In this document: positions 23,839 through 39,000 of the stretch, in pieces
Numbering within the stretch: position 1 is the stretch's first letter
How the letters are laid out: each line of letters begins with the position of its first letter
Translations under genes and position numbers: made by a program
The notes under the pieces: generated by a model
What the model saw: only the letters and a program-made list of their open reading frames with translations
Database searches by the model: none
Told to the model about the DNA's origin: nothing
Origin: Fratercula arctica
Lineage: Eukaryota; Chordata; Aves; Charadriiformes; Alcidae
NCBI GenBank assembly: GCA_947846985.1
Contig: CANTUZ010000001.1
Span: 7,178,004-7,242,003 of the forward strand
Direction: 5' to 3'
DNA length: 64,000 nt

Positions 23839-24024
23839 TTAACCAACCTTTTCTTTAGTTAAGGCCTCGATCATCTGAGCTGTGATGTGACTCTCTGATT
23901 TACCACTAATGCCATCTTCTCTGTGGGTCCTGCTCGGCGTTTCTTCTGGTTCTTTATGAATAGGCATGGCTCTTCCAACCACACACATCAGCTTTGTCTC
24001 CAGAGGACCCAGTTTTAAGTATTC
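23839..24024 (-). CDS. CCDC83: CCDC83 last coding exon
   Basis: 186 nt including TAA. Acceptor cttcttcttaag. It encodes EYLKLGPLETKLMCVVGRAM, PIHKEPEETP, and SESHITAQMIEALTKEKVG. It aligns with human [20 protein letters not shown] and the ESHITYKMMKSFL end. Confidence 0.93.
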   Translation of the reverse strand, partial: EYLKLGPLETKLMCVVGRAMPIHKEPEETPSRTHREDGISGKSESHITAQMIEALTKEKVG

Positions 24025-27000
24025 CTTAAGAAGAAGGAGTATTATTCTTCTGCAATTACATCGAAAAGCATTCGTTCTTCAAAAAAAAAACCAAAAAACA
24101 ACCCAACAACTTTCCTTTTAAATACAACTGTGCAGGTGCTGCCCTGGGGTTGCTATGTTTGGTAACGTGAGTGTTAATGGGCCTGGTTTACAAACCAGCT
24201 CATCTTCGGAGGCTGCAGCCCTGCTGCCCTCTTCTTTTCCTGTGTGTTTTCACCAGTAACATTTTCTCTGCAAACCAAATTCAATTCTGTGAGAAGAACT
24301 AAACTAATCCAACAGCTCACTACTGCCAAAAGAGAGAGGTCCACGTCTAGCCATGTGCTTCCACCACGTCTGTGCTGGCTCTGGCCTTCTCCAAACCTCT
24401 GAGTCAATTCGGTTGACTAACCCAACAAAAAACTAATTCAGAAGGATAAAAAATGGAAAGCTTTTCTGCTGGGATAGTGAGTACATCAGCTACAGAAAAG
24501 GCTGATGTGCACTACGGGTTCCCTAAGGGCAGGAGCAGGACCATACAGCCAAGGCCAGGGAGGGGGAAAAAGGAACCCTGCAGTGCAGGCTCGTCAATCA
24601 CCTCTATTTAGTAAATGCTTTTATAATAGTTGCCAATGCAACCTCAGTGTTTGCAATTACACCTTCGTGTCTATAAAGTACGAGAACGTCAGCAGCACTG
24701 ATGTCCCTCAGTGGGACATTGTCCCTCTGCAGTGCTAGCAGCAGGAAGAAAGAAGTAAAGCTAGTATTCCTCTCCCAAGGCAACAACTGCAAGGAAACAA
24801 ATGCCTGGACAGATATATATATTTTTTTTTTGTTAAATGTTCTATGTAATGACTCTTCAGGTCAGAGCCTCTCCTTAAGTTAGTCTCTGATCAAGGCAAC
24901 AGGATGATTTCTCTGAAGAGAAGTTGCAGGGTATTAATCAAGCTAATGCCAAATTTCTAGAAAAAGAGTTGTTTTTTTGTTGTTTTTTTGAAACTCATTA
25001 TTGAGTATGTTTGAATAGAATATTCAAGAGTAAAGAAACAGCAGGATCTTCACAGAGCGAACCCTGCAGTCTGCACCACATCTATATCATCTTCTTTAAT
25101 TTGCAGAAGAAATCGATGATGCAGATTAATGTCTTTTCTGAGAGTAACTGGTTTATTTAGAAATGTATTCAAATTTTTGTAACTCAAGTGTAGTGTCAAA
25201 AGCACCCAGGAAACACCTTTTTGCATCCTAGGATCGAGGGTCTCCTGAAGCAGGTGCCACCACCTCTTTTGAAAACCACACAAAATCTACTTACATATAA
25301 CCTGTAGCTTCTTGTTTTCTCAACCCCTGTATTTTGCACCTAGGAACACCTTCATCTAGGCTTGCTGTTGAAGGAATGAATTACTTGTTGATCCCTTAAT
25401 GCTACTATGCAAGATAAATTCCAAAGGACCAGCACCCGAGCACACAGGTCTGTGCAGTACCGTAGAAAACTGTCACTAGGTGACATTCAGAATTCTTTCT
25501 AGGGGGAATTTCATCCCAAAACCCACATACGCTGATTCCTAGGATGCCATTCAATTGCCAAAACAATGTGCCTCGTGCTCGCAGAAATGCCGTAAGGCAT
25601 CCAAAACATCCACGTGAGGCTGACCTGTGTGACACAGAACCTAGGCTCTTTTGGCCAGCCTCTGAAGGACAGGGAGTGTCCTAACCATCTCAAATAGCAC
25701 CAGATGCCTACGATTAAGCATCTGAATTGTACACTATTAAGGTAAAAGACATGGGAGCTTTTTCTGCCGTTAACACCACTGGGAAGAAAACGCTCCTGGC
25801 AGAAGCTCATGCTCCATGCTGAAAGATGTTTGCGTCAGTGAAAGACCCGATTACTTGAACTCATACCTGGAAATCTTTTTCATCTTCATACAACAAGCTG
25901 TCAACAGTTGGAGTAAATGACTTTTCCCACAGCTCCTCCTCACTGTCTTGAGGCTTCTCTTTCTCTGTTTTAGACTGAATCTTTGGAAAGGCTTTTTTTT
26001 TCTGACAGGGGACTGTGGCTCTTCCGAGGCTTTCATCTCCATCTGTCTTTGCTTTTTAAAGAGAAGAACAAGGATGTGTATGTAATTGTGATGCTTTATG
26101 AAGATCAGAATTAGTACTTGGTATGAGCGTTGTCTGCAAACTTTAATGTGGCTTGGACAGTGTGATGTAAAGAACAGCTTGGTAGGATTTTTAATTGTCA
26201 ATCCAAGCCAAATGTTGATTTCGCTCACTGATTTTATTTCTCTTCACAATTTCTGATCAAGAGCAGGGACTGAAATTGATTGGAAGTTAGAAGTAGTGGG
26301 TCTGTGGGATGGGGCAGGGGAAAAGAATGAGCTTTTATCAGTTCAACTTAAATCCTATGTAGCCCTGAACAGTTAAAAAAATAGGAAAGGCAGCAAAAAC
26401 AAGTACAAACTTTTTCTATATCCATGTACATGTATATATGCCTATATGTACATATATACACAAATTCCTGAAACACAGCTAGTCTACTTATAACGCCCCT
26501 GAAGAGCTCACATTTGCAGTTACTAATTCTCGGGATGACAGAAAATTCTGGACGTGGACTGCCAAGTTATATGTTTGCCTGGGACAGTGATGTGACCCCA
26601 GCTTACGGGAACAAAACCTACTCCTCCCAGTAACTATCCTAAAGGTCTAGCAAAGGTAATAGAGCTGAACCATTCAAAGTAAACATAGATCTAATTCAGA
26701 AGTTTTAGTCAACGTGTTTGTTAGTGCCTGATGGCTCCAGAACCGATGGCTGGAACCGATCAGAACTTCGACAGACTTGATCACGTATCCATAACTGTAT
26801 AGCTTCAATTTTTGCAACTTACCTCTTTGATTTAGTTTTGTCCTTTTCCCCCACCCCCCTCTTTCTCCTACTCACACAAAGACGTAAAGTAAAACACGTG
26901 ATGCTAAGGACTCCACAGAAACCACCCTGCACAGATAAGCACGCTCACAGGTCCTGCTTGCCTAATGGTATACCCTTTTCCTGGGCACACCTACCAGAAG

Positions 27001-30000
27001 AGATGGAGATTCAAGCCCAAAATTCAGTACCGCTTACCAAGATTTTCAGTTCAGGCTGAGCTCCATGTAGCTTCATCTGCTCTTGCCAGGGATTCATTTA
27101 TCATTTAACTCCAGTGTGACTCTATGAGCTGAATGACTGTAAAGTGCATGTACACTTCAGGTGAAAGCCAGTGTGGAGTTCAAGAGTGTCCTCTCAGGGA
27201 CAAGATAATAATGAAGTTATATTGACATGGATGAGTAAATAACTGATTAAGTATATGAATCATATCTTCATAAAAGATAGCTGATCCTGTTAACCGTGTT
27301 CCAGGCTAGCTCTGTATGAGTAATTACATCCAACATTCTAAACACCAATTTCAATTTTAAAACTGTATTACAGGTAGGTTGTGGTTTTGTCTTCTTAACA
27401 CAAACTACAGTCTATCATTGCTGTGGTGGCTGCAATTAAGTGTTCGCCATGTAAAAGAGGCAGTTTGATAAAAAACTTAAGAAATAAAAAGTATGTAAAT
27501 GTTCCGTAACACATCAGTTCTTATAAGCTGCTGGCATGTGCATTACCTGCATGCTCTCTATACTCTACTTCTTTCATTTCATCCTTAGGAAATTCATCTT
27601 TCAAGCCAGCTGCCTGGGTAAGAAACAAATGCCTACAAAATTAAAAACAAAAAAGTTAAATTCATATTAGAGGTCTGAGCTTTCTCTCTGAATCTCTCTG
27701 TGCAATCTCTTGGGGTGGGGGGTGCGCGCACCCTTTCTGAAAGCCATTTGCTGCTTAACCACAAATGCAGAATAGCGCAATGGTTTAAAAATGCAATGGA
27801 GGCAGCCAGGTAGCTTAGTGGCTAATATGCCGCTCTTTTTTATTCTTAGTGCCTTAGTTCAACTACGTCCATGAGACTGAAAGAAAACAAATATTATAGC
27901 CTCCAGTCAGCCCAAGATTCAAACCACAGCTGGCAGCTCTCACTTAAAAGCAGTCCAAAGTTTGGAGAGAAGAGAAAAATGGTCATTTCTTAGGACTTGG
28001 AACTTTTTTTATGCAATATGGCTGAAATCCCTGAGCTGGGACTGGAAAATGAAGATGGATCATTCTCATTGTTACATTGTGCTTTTGATATCATTAGTGT
28101 TGACATTTTGCAGCTAAATTTATCTTTTTCTAGGGAACAAGTTAAATAATTTCAATATAAAAGAAACTAATACAACAGACACCTCTACAGACAGATCCAT
28201 CCCAAGGCCTCTTCCTTACTCAGTACCAGGTCATCTGTTTCACTTGAGATTGCAAAACCCTGTATATTTGCATATTAATCTTCACATCCTTAAACATTTT
28301 GCCAACAGTAAAGAAAAAAACCGGTTAGTCAGGACTTGGTCTGAGAAGCTGGGTCTGAGACAATTACAACAGAAAGAAACTATTTCCAAGCCCCAGTGGT
28401 ATCCCCACTAAAAGAAAGTAAGTGTTGGGTAGATTATAAATAGACCATTAAAGAATCCAGTTGCTTCCCTGAATTTTGGTATTTGGGAGGTCACAATGTC
28501 GCTGTCACGCTTCAGAGCCACAAGTCCCACACATACTCAGTTAAATCCTGCCTCCCCCAATTAGGAAACTACCTTGGCATTTTTGTGGTAAAGCCCAAAC
28601 AGGCAGCATTACCTTTTAAAACAAATTAATCACTTTTGAGTCTGCAAAGGTATCATTTTACCTGGGTACTCTCAGATTCTGAAGTCTGCTATCAATCAGT
28701 TTTGTCACTAAACTGATATTTTCTTCTTCCAGGAGCTGAATAGAGGCTTTCAAATCACTTACTTCCTTTTGGTACACCTTAACCTTTTGACAATTTAAAA
28801 AAAAAAAAAAAAAAAAAAATCATCTTAGAAAGACTATACCCATTTTGGAAAGCTTCATAGTAACTGTCTTAATGGCACATACCTAAAAAGATTGCGGCTG
28901 TATCAGCAAGACTATGTATTTGGTGGAGAAATATAGTGACACATTTTCAGGCAATGGGAAAGGCCTTGCTGGTTCTTTCACACCTTTTTTTAGGACCCTT
29001 TACTGGCACAACTCTGTCAATCACAGCCACACCTTTGGGCTCTGCAACCCTGATAGCAGAACCTTCGCATGTAGCCAAACACATCTGGGAGACAGAAGCT
29101 TTGATATTTCTTTTTTTTGCCTTCACATCAGAGCTTTGAGAGAGAAAAACATTCTTTGTAGAGTTATTCAGGCTCTTGCTCAGCAAGTGTTGCTTTTCTA
29201 ATTGCTGCCTATACACAAAACCTTCTTGCCCAGAATTAGTGAAGCTTTCAGTCCAATTTAGCCACGACATTGACTAAACCCGAGATTCCACTTTCTTTTG
29301 GACTGATAATCGCCCCGTATTGCCATGAAGTTGTGTTAACCAAAGTATACCAGTTATTCAGTTCCCACAATTCCTCTCACTTTTCCTAAAGTACAAGAAA
29401 GTTCTTACCCCTTCACTGGGAAGCAGAATATACTATGGGACAGATACCTTCCCCAAAATCTTAGCCATATGCACATGTTCAAAACAGTACCTAGTGATCT
29501 GAATGCATCTGCTCTCACTAAAGCCAAATTAACCCAGCTATAATCATCCAAATTTGCAGTTAAAAACTAGTTCCCATTTCTCCCAGGGATTAAAAAAAAG
29601 TGCAAATGACAGGACATTAACAAGTAACAGGATGTGGCTTGGCATGAGGAGGTGATGCGTCTTTGCACCATCTTGGTGTGACACAGTAATCATGGAAAAA
29701 TGTGACTGAAGTCTCTAAATCTGTTCAAATTTGGAGGTAACGAGTTTAGGGCTGTTTTGGTAAGTCATTTTTCAGTTCAGTGGCCAAACTGAAAAAATGA
29801 TAAATTTTGAACTGGGACAAAACTGAAATGTTTGGTTTATCTCCCCAGAAGAAAATAGTGGAAGAGTCTGACAGCTACATATAAACATTAGCCTGAAAGA
29901 AAATATTTCATCTGTATAAGAAAAGCACAGAAAATGAATGGGGGAATTCAGAGGACTGGAGAAGTTAGTGATAATAGTTTTGTTTTCCACAATAATTCAA

Positions 30001-33000
30001 AGCACTAACTCATAACATAGGAAACTTCCAGTTGAGAAGAAAGAAACCCATATCCCTCAACTCTCAGGAGGGGGCCTGTCAGGACGTAAGGCTACTCCAA
30101 AATGGATCCCCCCTGTTGACACTGCCTAATGTGTGTAAAATTTTAAGTGTTTAGTGAGACAGGGAGATGGGAAGGGAATTCATACTCCCTGTATGTTTGT
30201 TTATACAGATTAAAACATCAATTCTCTGCTGTTGACCCCCACCTCATTGCATCAGAACCCCTGGTTTGGACACCCTCCCTGGAAAGTTAAAGATGTAGGC
30301 TCAGAGCTCATTAAGGGGAAGAAGGAAAGCCTTATCCCTGCATACTGGCAAGTGTTTTAAGCTAAGAGGTAAAAGGGAGAAAACTCTGCCAGGTTTGCTG
30401 GTGTGGCACTGAAAAATAGTAAATTCATTTCTTAATTTACAAAAAGTTTTGCTCAATTCTAAACTGTGAGGTTGAAAGGTGGGGAAGGGTATTTCCTCCC
30501 TCCAATCTCTTCCTTAGGTTGGATCGCAACAAAGAATCTGTATTGATTGGAACACACACAGTCAAACTTTCATCATGAAAAAATCAGTTTCCTAAATTTG
30601 GCTTACAAAACCTTTTTCTCGACAAGAAAAGTTACAACTATCTAATATATAGCTCTAAATTTCCATTAAAGGGCAGTATAAAAGCTATCAAGTAATCATT
30701 CACAACTACATATGATTTTGATTTTCCTCTCTTCAGTGTACTAATCTCCAGGGTTTCTTTATTATCTCCCATTTAAAGCTGTCTCAAGCCCTTTCTCCAA
30801 AAATGTTTCCAACATCCATATCCATTTTCTTTCAATATAGCAGCACTAGAACTTTAATGGAATTCAGAACTACGCTCTTCAGATACTTACATGGTTGAGC
30901 CTTTACACTATTTAGTATCCCGATCTCCACAGATATAAACACTTAATTATATGGAATGTTGTGGTCTTTCATATAACTGCTTGGGCAGGAAAAAGCGTCC
31001 TTGATTTGTGAAAGCAGCTGTTTACCTTTTACCTTTATTCACCACATACACTGTTTGCTGCTCAGGATTACAGATTAATTACAGGACAACTGCTCTCCTT
31101 TTCCTAGGAAAGTCTTCAGAGGCCCATCACTGGAAACGGTTATGACTGTGGGCCACTGTATTTCAAACCTGAACTGCCATGATAAACTGTAGACAAGCGA
31201 TCCTCTTACCTCTTCTTTTAGCCATTCGTTCTCTTTGATTTCTCTGCAACTGTTTTTGTCCAAGTATCTTATAGCATTCTGAGAAAACACAATTTCAGGT
31301 CATCTCATCTGAAAGCAGGAATTTGACAGAGCTGCACATTTTAAAGAAGAACCTTCTGCTGTTTAGCGGGAAATAATTAAGAAACATCCACACAACAGAC
31401 TGTGGCATCCCCTCAGGGATTACAAGGGGATTTAGTCCACAAGGCCAGCTGCTTCTACTCTATCATCCTGCCTAGCGCAGTTTGTATGTCAAGTAATTTC
31501 CCAGTATTTTATAATGTCCCATATTAAAATAGGACGTTTTCTTTTTGCCTAACAAGTTCTGCTATGTTCCCACTGCTGCTCAAATCTTCCTGTTTTCAGG
31601 AAATCAAACCTTTAGCTATTAAAAAACCTGAGCAAAATCACAAATGAGGCAGTACTCATCAAGTACTGACAAGTGACTTAAACATGTAGAGGTCTATGCT
31701 AATGAGCCAAGGCTATAATTTAATTATTGATGTCAGTAAGAGGAAAAAGGAACAACTGGGAGGGAAGATGCCCCTGTAGATCACCATAAATGCAGTCCTT
31801 TGGATTGTGTTCTCACGTGACTGAAAATTACAGCACTGAAGTCAGGGAATTTAAATACCTAATGGGCCCAGCCAGTGTGTTTGTTGTACTGAAGCATGCT
31901 TTGTATTTTGTGAGTGCAAAAAGTTGTCACCATAAACACTTTCTAAATCATGTTTGCAAATCAGAGCTGGCAGAGCTGACAAAGAAAATCGGTATATCAA
32001 TAAGTCTAAATTTTACTGTAGACTGCACTAGTTTGGCATTATTTAAATGTTGTACTTCACAAGTACAAAACAACATTATTTTTTTTCAAATTGATGTATA
32101 TTTCCAGGCAGACAAGCTTTTAGTCTGTTATTGTTTTTTGAAGTCTACACAAACATCAAAATCAAGGTCTCAGCAAAAGTGACATGTTCTTTAACAAAAC
32201 ATATCAGTGCATGGTGCTCCAGTTTCCTATACCTTGTTCATAAAACATCCTCACATCTACTCATTGTTAGTCTGATGTAAAAAAAAAAGTACATGTATGT
32301 ATCGCAATAACCATTGCCACGTTTAGTAAGAAGACTTACAGATTATTTTACTCTCTATCAGAAAATTTCCAAGTCTGAAATCGAATTAAAATAATTAGTA
32401 ATGCAGAGTACATGAATCCTAACTATGATGCCATTAGCACTTTTAAAAAAGGCAGAAGTAATGAATACCTCTGGGGCCTGTTCCTTACATAACTTCATGT
32501 GCATCTCAACCAGTCTGTCATTTTCTTCTTTTGTTGCTTTCAAAGCAGTTCTATAATATTCTTCAAAGCAAAAAAGAAAATTAGAAATCGTTATCTGACA
32601 TCCATTTCTCCTGACAACAAATAGATGATTGGAATGTTATTCCTAAACTGGAACTTATCAGCCTGCATCACATGCACAGGTGCTCCACAGAAAAGGATTC
32701 AAACATCCTTGTCCATAGAAATTGTCTTCCTAAACCCAAAAGACAGTAGCGTTAACTAGAAAACTAGAAATCTCAAGTGGCTTACGCATTTCTGTTGGCA
32801 ACTACGCCGCCTAATAAACTGAGCAATTCTCTGCTAAAATATTGGCATCTTAACACTAAATGTTGTCTCTATCAATAGCAGAGCTCCTGGACTTGTGTAA
32901 GAGATTCATTTAGAAAATTTATTTTTTAGGTATAGGAGCATACTGGATCATCTTATGCACATGGCATTTTTTTTGGACAGTTACTATACAGAGCCTAATA

Positions 33001-36000
33001 AATTTTCTGACTTATCTAAGCCTTCCAGGGGGTTCTAATTTGACAACAGGACAAAATGGAGAATGTGGCAATTACCCCAATGATTTGCTTTCATTGTTAT
33101 TTGTGGTCATTATTTAGAAAGTATATCTTACACCTAACTGAATTTGTTTGGCTTCAAGTTCTAGTCACTTACTATTTAATTATTTCATCCTTCCCTTCAA
33201 CTGTTTTTGTGCTATTCTAAATGGCCCACTGCCGCCTGGTATTTTCTGCTTTTGAAGGAATGAATGAGATTGTAGTAATTTTCTTTTAAGGATGGCACTT
33301 CCTACTTGTTCCAGAGGCTTGAAATTCAGCCTAGCTCTGCACTTGTGTTGCAGACAGCCTATTGCTGATCTGCCTGTAAATGAGTATCTGGTCATGGACC
33401 CACTGTGGAGTCAAAGGCAGTCAAATATGAAAGGTGCGTTAGTTCTGAACTAATTTAACACTGTGGAAGCTGGCCCGCCTTGGTCAATCCACCATCTAGA
33501 CTTGTCAGAATGAAATGGAAGTATTTGCATGCTATAATTAATTCCTCTTTTCATTCTTTCAGACGGCTAAACAACCTGAGTGGTACTGGGAGAATGAAGA
33601 AAAGGAGGAACTGTTCAGACATACTTAGGGTTTCTGAGGAGGCTATATTTTCCCTAACTCTCTCACTGCAACACTGTTTCCCCAGACCTCACATTAGTGT
33701 ATGGCTCTCTTTTGCTTCCTCTCCCTTCCAGCAATTTTGTTTAAAATTTCATCTCCAGACCAGTGACCTGTGCCAGCATCAAGCCCTTCAGTGGTACCTA
33801 CAGAGACAGGAACCTCTTCAACTATGCTTATTCCCTAAGCCTGTTACACATTTGAGGAGTGAACAAGCCCAGTTTGCTGCCACATCACTCTAGAAGCTTG
33901 TTAGGTTTGGTTGGTTGGGGTTTTTTTTTGTGGTTTGGGGTTTTTTTTTTTGGTAGGCTAGAAGACTGTACTTCCCAGCCGCTTCATAAGTTTGATTTTA
34001 TGAAGTTGAGTAAAACAGTATCCTAGCATCCAGTACTGTCAGCATCATTTTGCAGTATGTTAACTAGGCAACTGCTATATGTACCTCTGTAACAGTCTTT
34101 TCTATAAATACACTTCCGTTCGACCACAAATCTTTGGCTCTGTACTCTGTGTCATGCAGGAGGTCAGACTGAATGTTCCTACTGGCTCATTCTGACATTC
34201 TATATAAAAGCCCATTCTCTTTTTTCATTTCATATTTCAGCAGCTGTATAGCAAAGTTTTAAATTGATTAAGAACATGGAAAACGCATAATGAAAAATAT
34301 CGACCTCTCCTGAATAAAGAGACAGATATCTGACAAGCAATCTGGCAATCTATAAAACACAGTGCAGATCTTAATCGTGATAAAATATGTTTCAAGAGAC
34401 AAAAAGATAGCTGGCTGGCTCTTATCCACAGTCGTTGATGCCTGGTAATGGTTGGCACAGAATATACAGAGACCCTTAGAGCAGTGTCACTGCCTGTTAC
34501 TACCAGCTGCTTGGCTGTGGTCATGCATACTGAGAGGGACGTAAAGGAAGAAAACCAGGACGTCCTTCTCCCATTAGAAGCCTGCGTTATGTAAAATATT
34601 GAAATGATTTTAAAATAATGCAGTAGTAAAGAAATCGTTGTAAAGCACACAGCACCAGAACACATAAGCTCCCAAATTAATTCCACTGTTGTATCAGTAT
34701 TGAAACAGTTCCCAGTATTTGTATATGTCTGTACTGGCAATTTTGAAGGGCCTCATACATGAGCCTGTGCAATTAGGAGGCAAAGTTCAAACCACTGGCT
34801 AAACGGCTCCCTCTAGTCCTGCATTTAAACCAGGCTGCTCAATTCAAAAGACACTGTTCCAAGAATGAGCTCATACCACTTTCCTGTCAAAGGAGTTTTC
34901 AACATGTGAAGCGCTTGTAGCATGATGAGAAGCAACAAGAGCAGAGTCAACATTTTCAAGTGTGACTGCTAAGGGAGTCCTGTATGTAGGCGACCTAAAT
35001 ACATGTAGATTTATTTTTAGAAAACTGCTGTCCTTCTTAATAACATTTTTTAAAAAATGGGTTGCCTGTATTTTACAAGAAAACAGTCAGAAGACAAGCT
35101 TATCATTTTCTTTAAGCGTTCGTAATACCTGTAGCTTTATCGATTTCTTTAATAAAGGGACTTTCAGAGAGAGGGTGAGTTCTTCCATTTTATAGGGTTA
35201 TGCAGCCTAGTTTAGGGGCACTGTCTTGGAAAAGTCGACATAAGTTACTATAACTTGAAATCAAACTATATAATTTAATTAATTGCCAGAAGTAATAAAG
35301 AAAGAACTTGTAAGATGTGCATTACACTAGTTGTAAACTGACCTGTAGCCCTGTGATGGTCATCTTTGACTTGCTTGATGTCTTTTTCCAGATTCATAAT
35401 CTTCTTGGCCTGTATTTTACTTCCTACATTTTTGTACTCCAACCAATAATCCCTCTCAGCCTGCTTTACTGAAAATCTTTGTTCAGTTTCTTCAATCTGG
35501 GAGTGCAGATCTATCAAAGTAAGAACAAGTTCCTTACCGATGTCTTGAACTGATAGTTTATAATTCTTATGACTTCATCAAATTCTTTAATGGAGGCTCT
35601 TTCACTGGGATTGGAGAAAGAAGGGTAATTCTTCTACACTACAATACATTACAACTTGATGGCCTCACATAGTGCCAAGGGCCACCATCATTGCTGAAAA
35701 CAGCTTGATCTTATTCTGCCAAGGAGAGACAACAGTTCTCACTGAAATGTTGTAACCAAAGACACATTTGTCTCCCATGGAGAATCTCAGGGATGGCAGC
35801 CAGAACTTTCAACAATCAAAACCGGTCACTTTTGCTGCCATCAATGATTTTTTCTTTTAATCTTCCAGTGGAGGTAGTGCATAGGGCTTTCATGAAGTTC
35901 AACTTAATGGAAAATACGAAGCCTCTGTACTTGCACAGTAACACACATCACTTGAAAGGAACAAAACAGAGTCTAATATATGGGGTCAGTTTCTATAAAA

Positions 36001-39000
36001 GACTCACTTCTATTGAATTTTAACTCAGCTTAATTAACAGGCTTACTTATAAGCCTTCTGCAACCTCATACTAGGCTTGGGGAGCTTAATTTTGGGGAAG
36101 AAAAGTTTTACGCTTTTTATGGAACAAAAGGAAGTTTAATCTCCATTTAAAATGCAAAAACAGTACTCAATCCCAACTGTGTAAGCTGCAAACCACACTT
36201 CCATGAATCACAACACACCTTTCAGAAGTTGTTCTTCATCCTCAACATACTGCCATACTCCTTTCAGTGACTCTTCCACATCATCCCTAGTTACAACCTC
36301 CTTTTCGTCTCGTCTTTTCTCCTGTTCTTCTATTTGTCTTAATGTACGCCTGATGTGTGCCTGCTGTTGTTCCTTCAGAAGGTCATTCTATGAAAGAACA
36401 ACAGAAGAAAAGGCACGTATTAAAACATTTTCAAATTAGTTTTCAAAGTTCCAAATTTAGGTAATGAAGAAAAGTAAAATCTGACCTAGTGCCAGGATGC
36501 ACTGCAAAAACACTCAGCTAAACAGCTATTCTTCATATTTGAAAAGGATAGAGCAGAAGAGAGAGTTTGCAAGTCTCAGAAGTTTCTCAGTAACTTCAAG
36601 ACCATTACAAGTAAATGAGAGACAAATGACTGCTGTACTTGGTGCAGCACATGAATAGTCCTCTGTTGCCTGGGGATTTCCTTGTTGGACAATTTAATAA
36701 CAATATTTATTTGTAGGTGTTATTTACTTCACTTCAACATTCTTGATGACAATTTACCACCTTCACAAAGAAATAGCAGACAATCAGGTCACTTCCATGT
36801 AACCACAGCAAAGAGTCTTTTCAGAGTTGGAATTAGTTATACCTACTGATTCCACAACCGTGATTATATCCCCTTGCCCTGACCCTCTCCAGTGATACTC
36901 AAATTATTTGAAATTACTGGTCATTTATGTTTGTTCCCAAAGGATAGCATGAAGGAGCAACAGCCAAACTGTAACAGTAACTATAAAGTAGAGAGACTCT
37001 GAAACATTCCCCACTTCTAAAATGATTACGTCTAAACCACTCAGAAATATTAAACAGGAAACAAAGAAGGGAGCCCAAAGAATGGTCAAAACATGGCTAA
37101 ATTGAATAAATAGCAGTTAAAATATGCCCTGAAGTACCTTGCACAGCCTAAAACATGAAGGAGTCCTTGAGAGACATGAACTAGCAGCAAATTGGGGGAA
37201 TAACCATAAGAGACTAACCATAAGTCTGCAGAGAGAAGAGCCAAATGCCACTTCCACTGATAATTAAGGCCACAAATGAAACACAACCCAGGCTTCAAGG
37301 ATGAAAGGAACACCAATGAAAGCTAAGCAGATGGATACTTACAAAAGCAGGGCAAGTATCGGGCATCGGAAGGACAGAGAGACATTGTTCGCTTCCATGT
37401 TTCACTGCTATAGGAAGAGCAGGCTGCAACTTGTTTAATCACATGATCCAGTTTAAGGATTTTTGAGCTATTTGAATTCATTAGGTAACTGTTTATAGAT
37501 ACACTTTCAAAGTTCACTGCTCTCAGCCACCAGATGCCATATTATGGTTCTTTACATACGGTTCTTTATATACTGTTCTTTAAAGTGTCATCAGGTGTGA
37601 TTTCTACAAATCACTCAACACAACTCTTCATCCACAAGAAAGCGACTCTTCATCAAGCAGTGCTAAAAATTGCACCTAGACAATTGTGTGATGCTTTTTT
37701 CTTTGTTCACTGGAATGAAGTTTGCAAGAATAAACTCTCATAGGTACCTGTGCAATTCCACTACCTCAGAAGTGAATCCAAGGTCAGCAAACCTCAATAC
37801 TTGGTTAGATCTGTGAATGCTACTGGCAAAAATGAAGTTAATACAGTTTATTCTTCTGTGTGCTGAAAGTATATTCTTGACTTCTGTGAGGAATATTTGC
37901 AGGATTGTTTAAAAAGGCACATCTCAATGTACTGCAGTAAAGTTACCTACCGAAAGGTGGGCTCGCTGTCCTATGTTTGCTGCAGAGCAAGATTAAATAC
38001 TTAGGCAGTTACTGAGGATCTCACGTGTGCTGGAAAACACCTTCACTGAACTCACTTTTACCTAGTGCTGTGTCCAATTCTGCATGTTCTACTCCTGCAG
38101 CTCCTTTTTTGCATGGTTATATTTAGGATATTTATGCTTAATTCACATTTAATTCAGATAACACTTTAACTTTTAAGCACATAAAGTGACTCACTAACTC
38201 TAGTTTCATTGAGTGTAAGAAATTCACTGCAGTGACTAGTTATAGTAAATGTAGTATTAGGATTAAAAGAATAAAATTGAATCTGCGAGTTAAAATACCA
38301 CATATAAAATGTTTTGGAAGAAGGACACATGGTCACTTACTCTCTCATGATGTTCTTTGTTCTTTTTTTCCACTTGTTTCAGACCAAGCAAAACCCGATC
38401 AATTGCAGCTTCTTTTGTCTCAATTCTGTAAACAAAGAGTAAAGAAAGGGAAGTTCTTACAAAAATAGGAGAGAAATGTTATTTAATATTACATGTATGT
38501 TATTTAATGTCTAGATTAGATGTAAATACTACTGAAAAGCTTATTTTTGTATCATATTGACCGTTTGAGTAGATACCACTGTCTGCTTACTACACATGAA
38601 GAAATGATTTCCCGTGTACATCTGGGCCTTCATGATAGAATGGATCTCGTACTCCTGCTGAGAAACAGACTCCCTGATTATACTGTTGCTTTGTAACCAC
38701 TAGAGAGGGTTAAACTGGTTTATTCTTTCTGGATGTGGTTCAGCTGACCTACTGTACAGGTCTCTCTTAGAACAAGATTATTTGTGCTCCAAAAATATTT
38801 ATTACTCACCACTCACTACAGAGGAAGCCTAGGCAACTCTCTCAGACACAGGCCAGATGAATCCCAAACTGGACAATTAAACGGAATTCAATTCTTCTGA
38901 AAATTTGGTTTGATGAGCTTCATAAACTGCATTTGTGCACCAAGAACTTGTTAGCTTTTAAGAAACGCTAAGGGAATAGGGACTGCAGCCTGAGTAGTTT

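Noticed and set aside
25851..26228. 125-codon minus-strand frame overlapping CCDC83 exon 9
   Set aside because: Wrong phase for the splice junctions; the correct phase ends in LLYEDEKDFQ, which matches CCDC83.
32551..32556. Alternative acceptor AG (tatag) for CCDC83 exon 5
   Set aside because: Its use would break the phase left by the 35343-35510 exon; the AG six bases upstream on the sense strand keeps the frame and the conserved residues.
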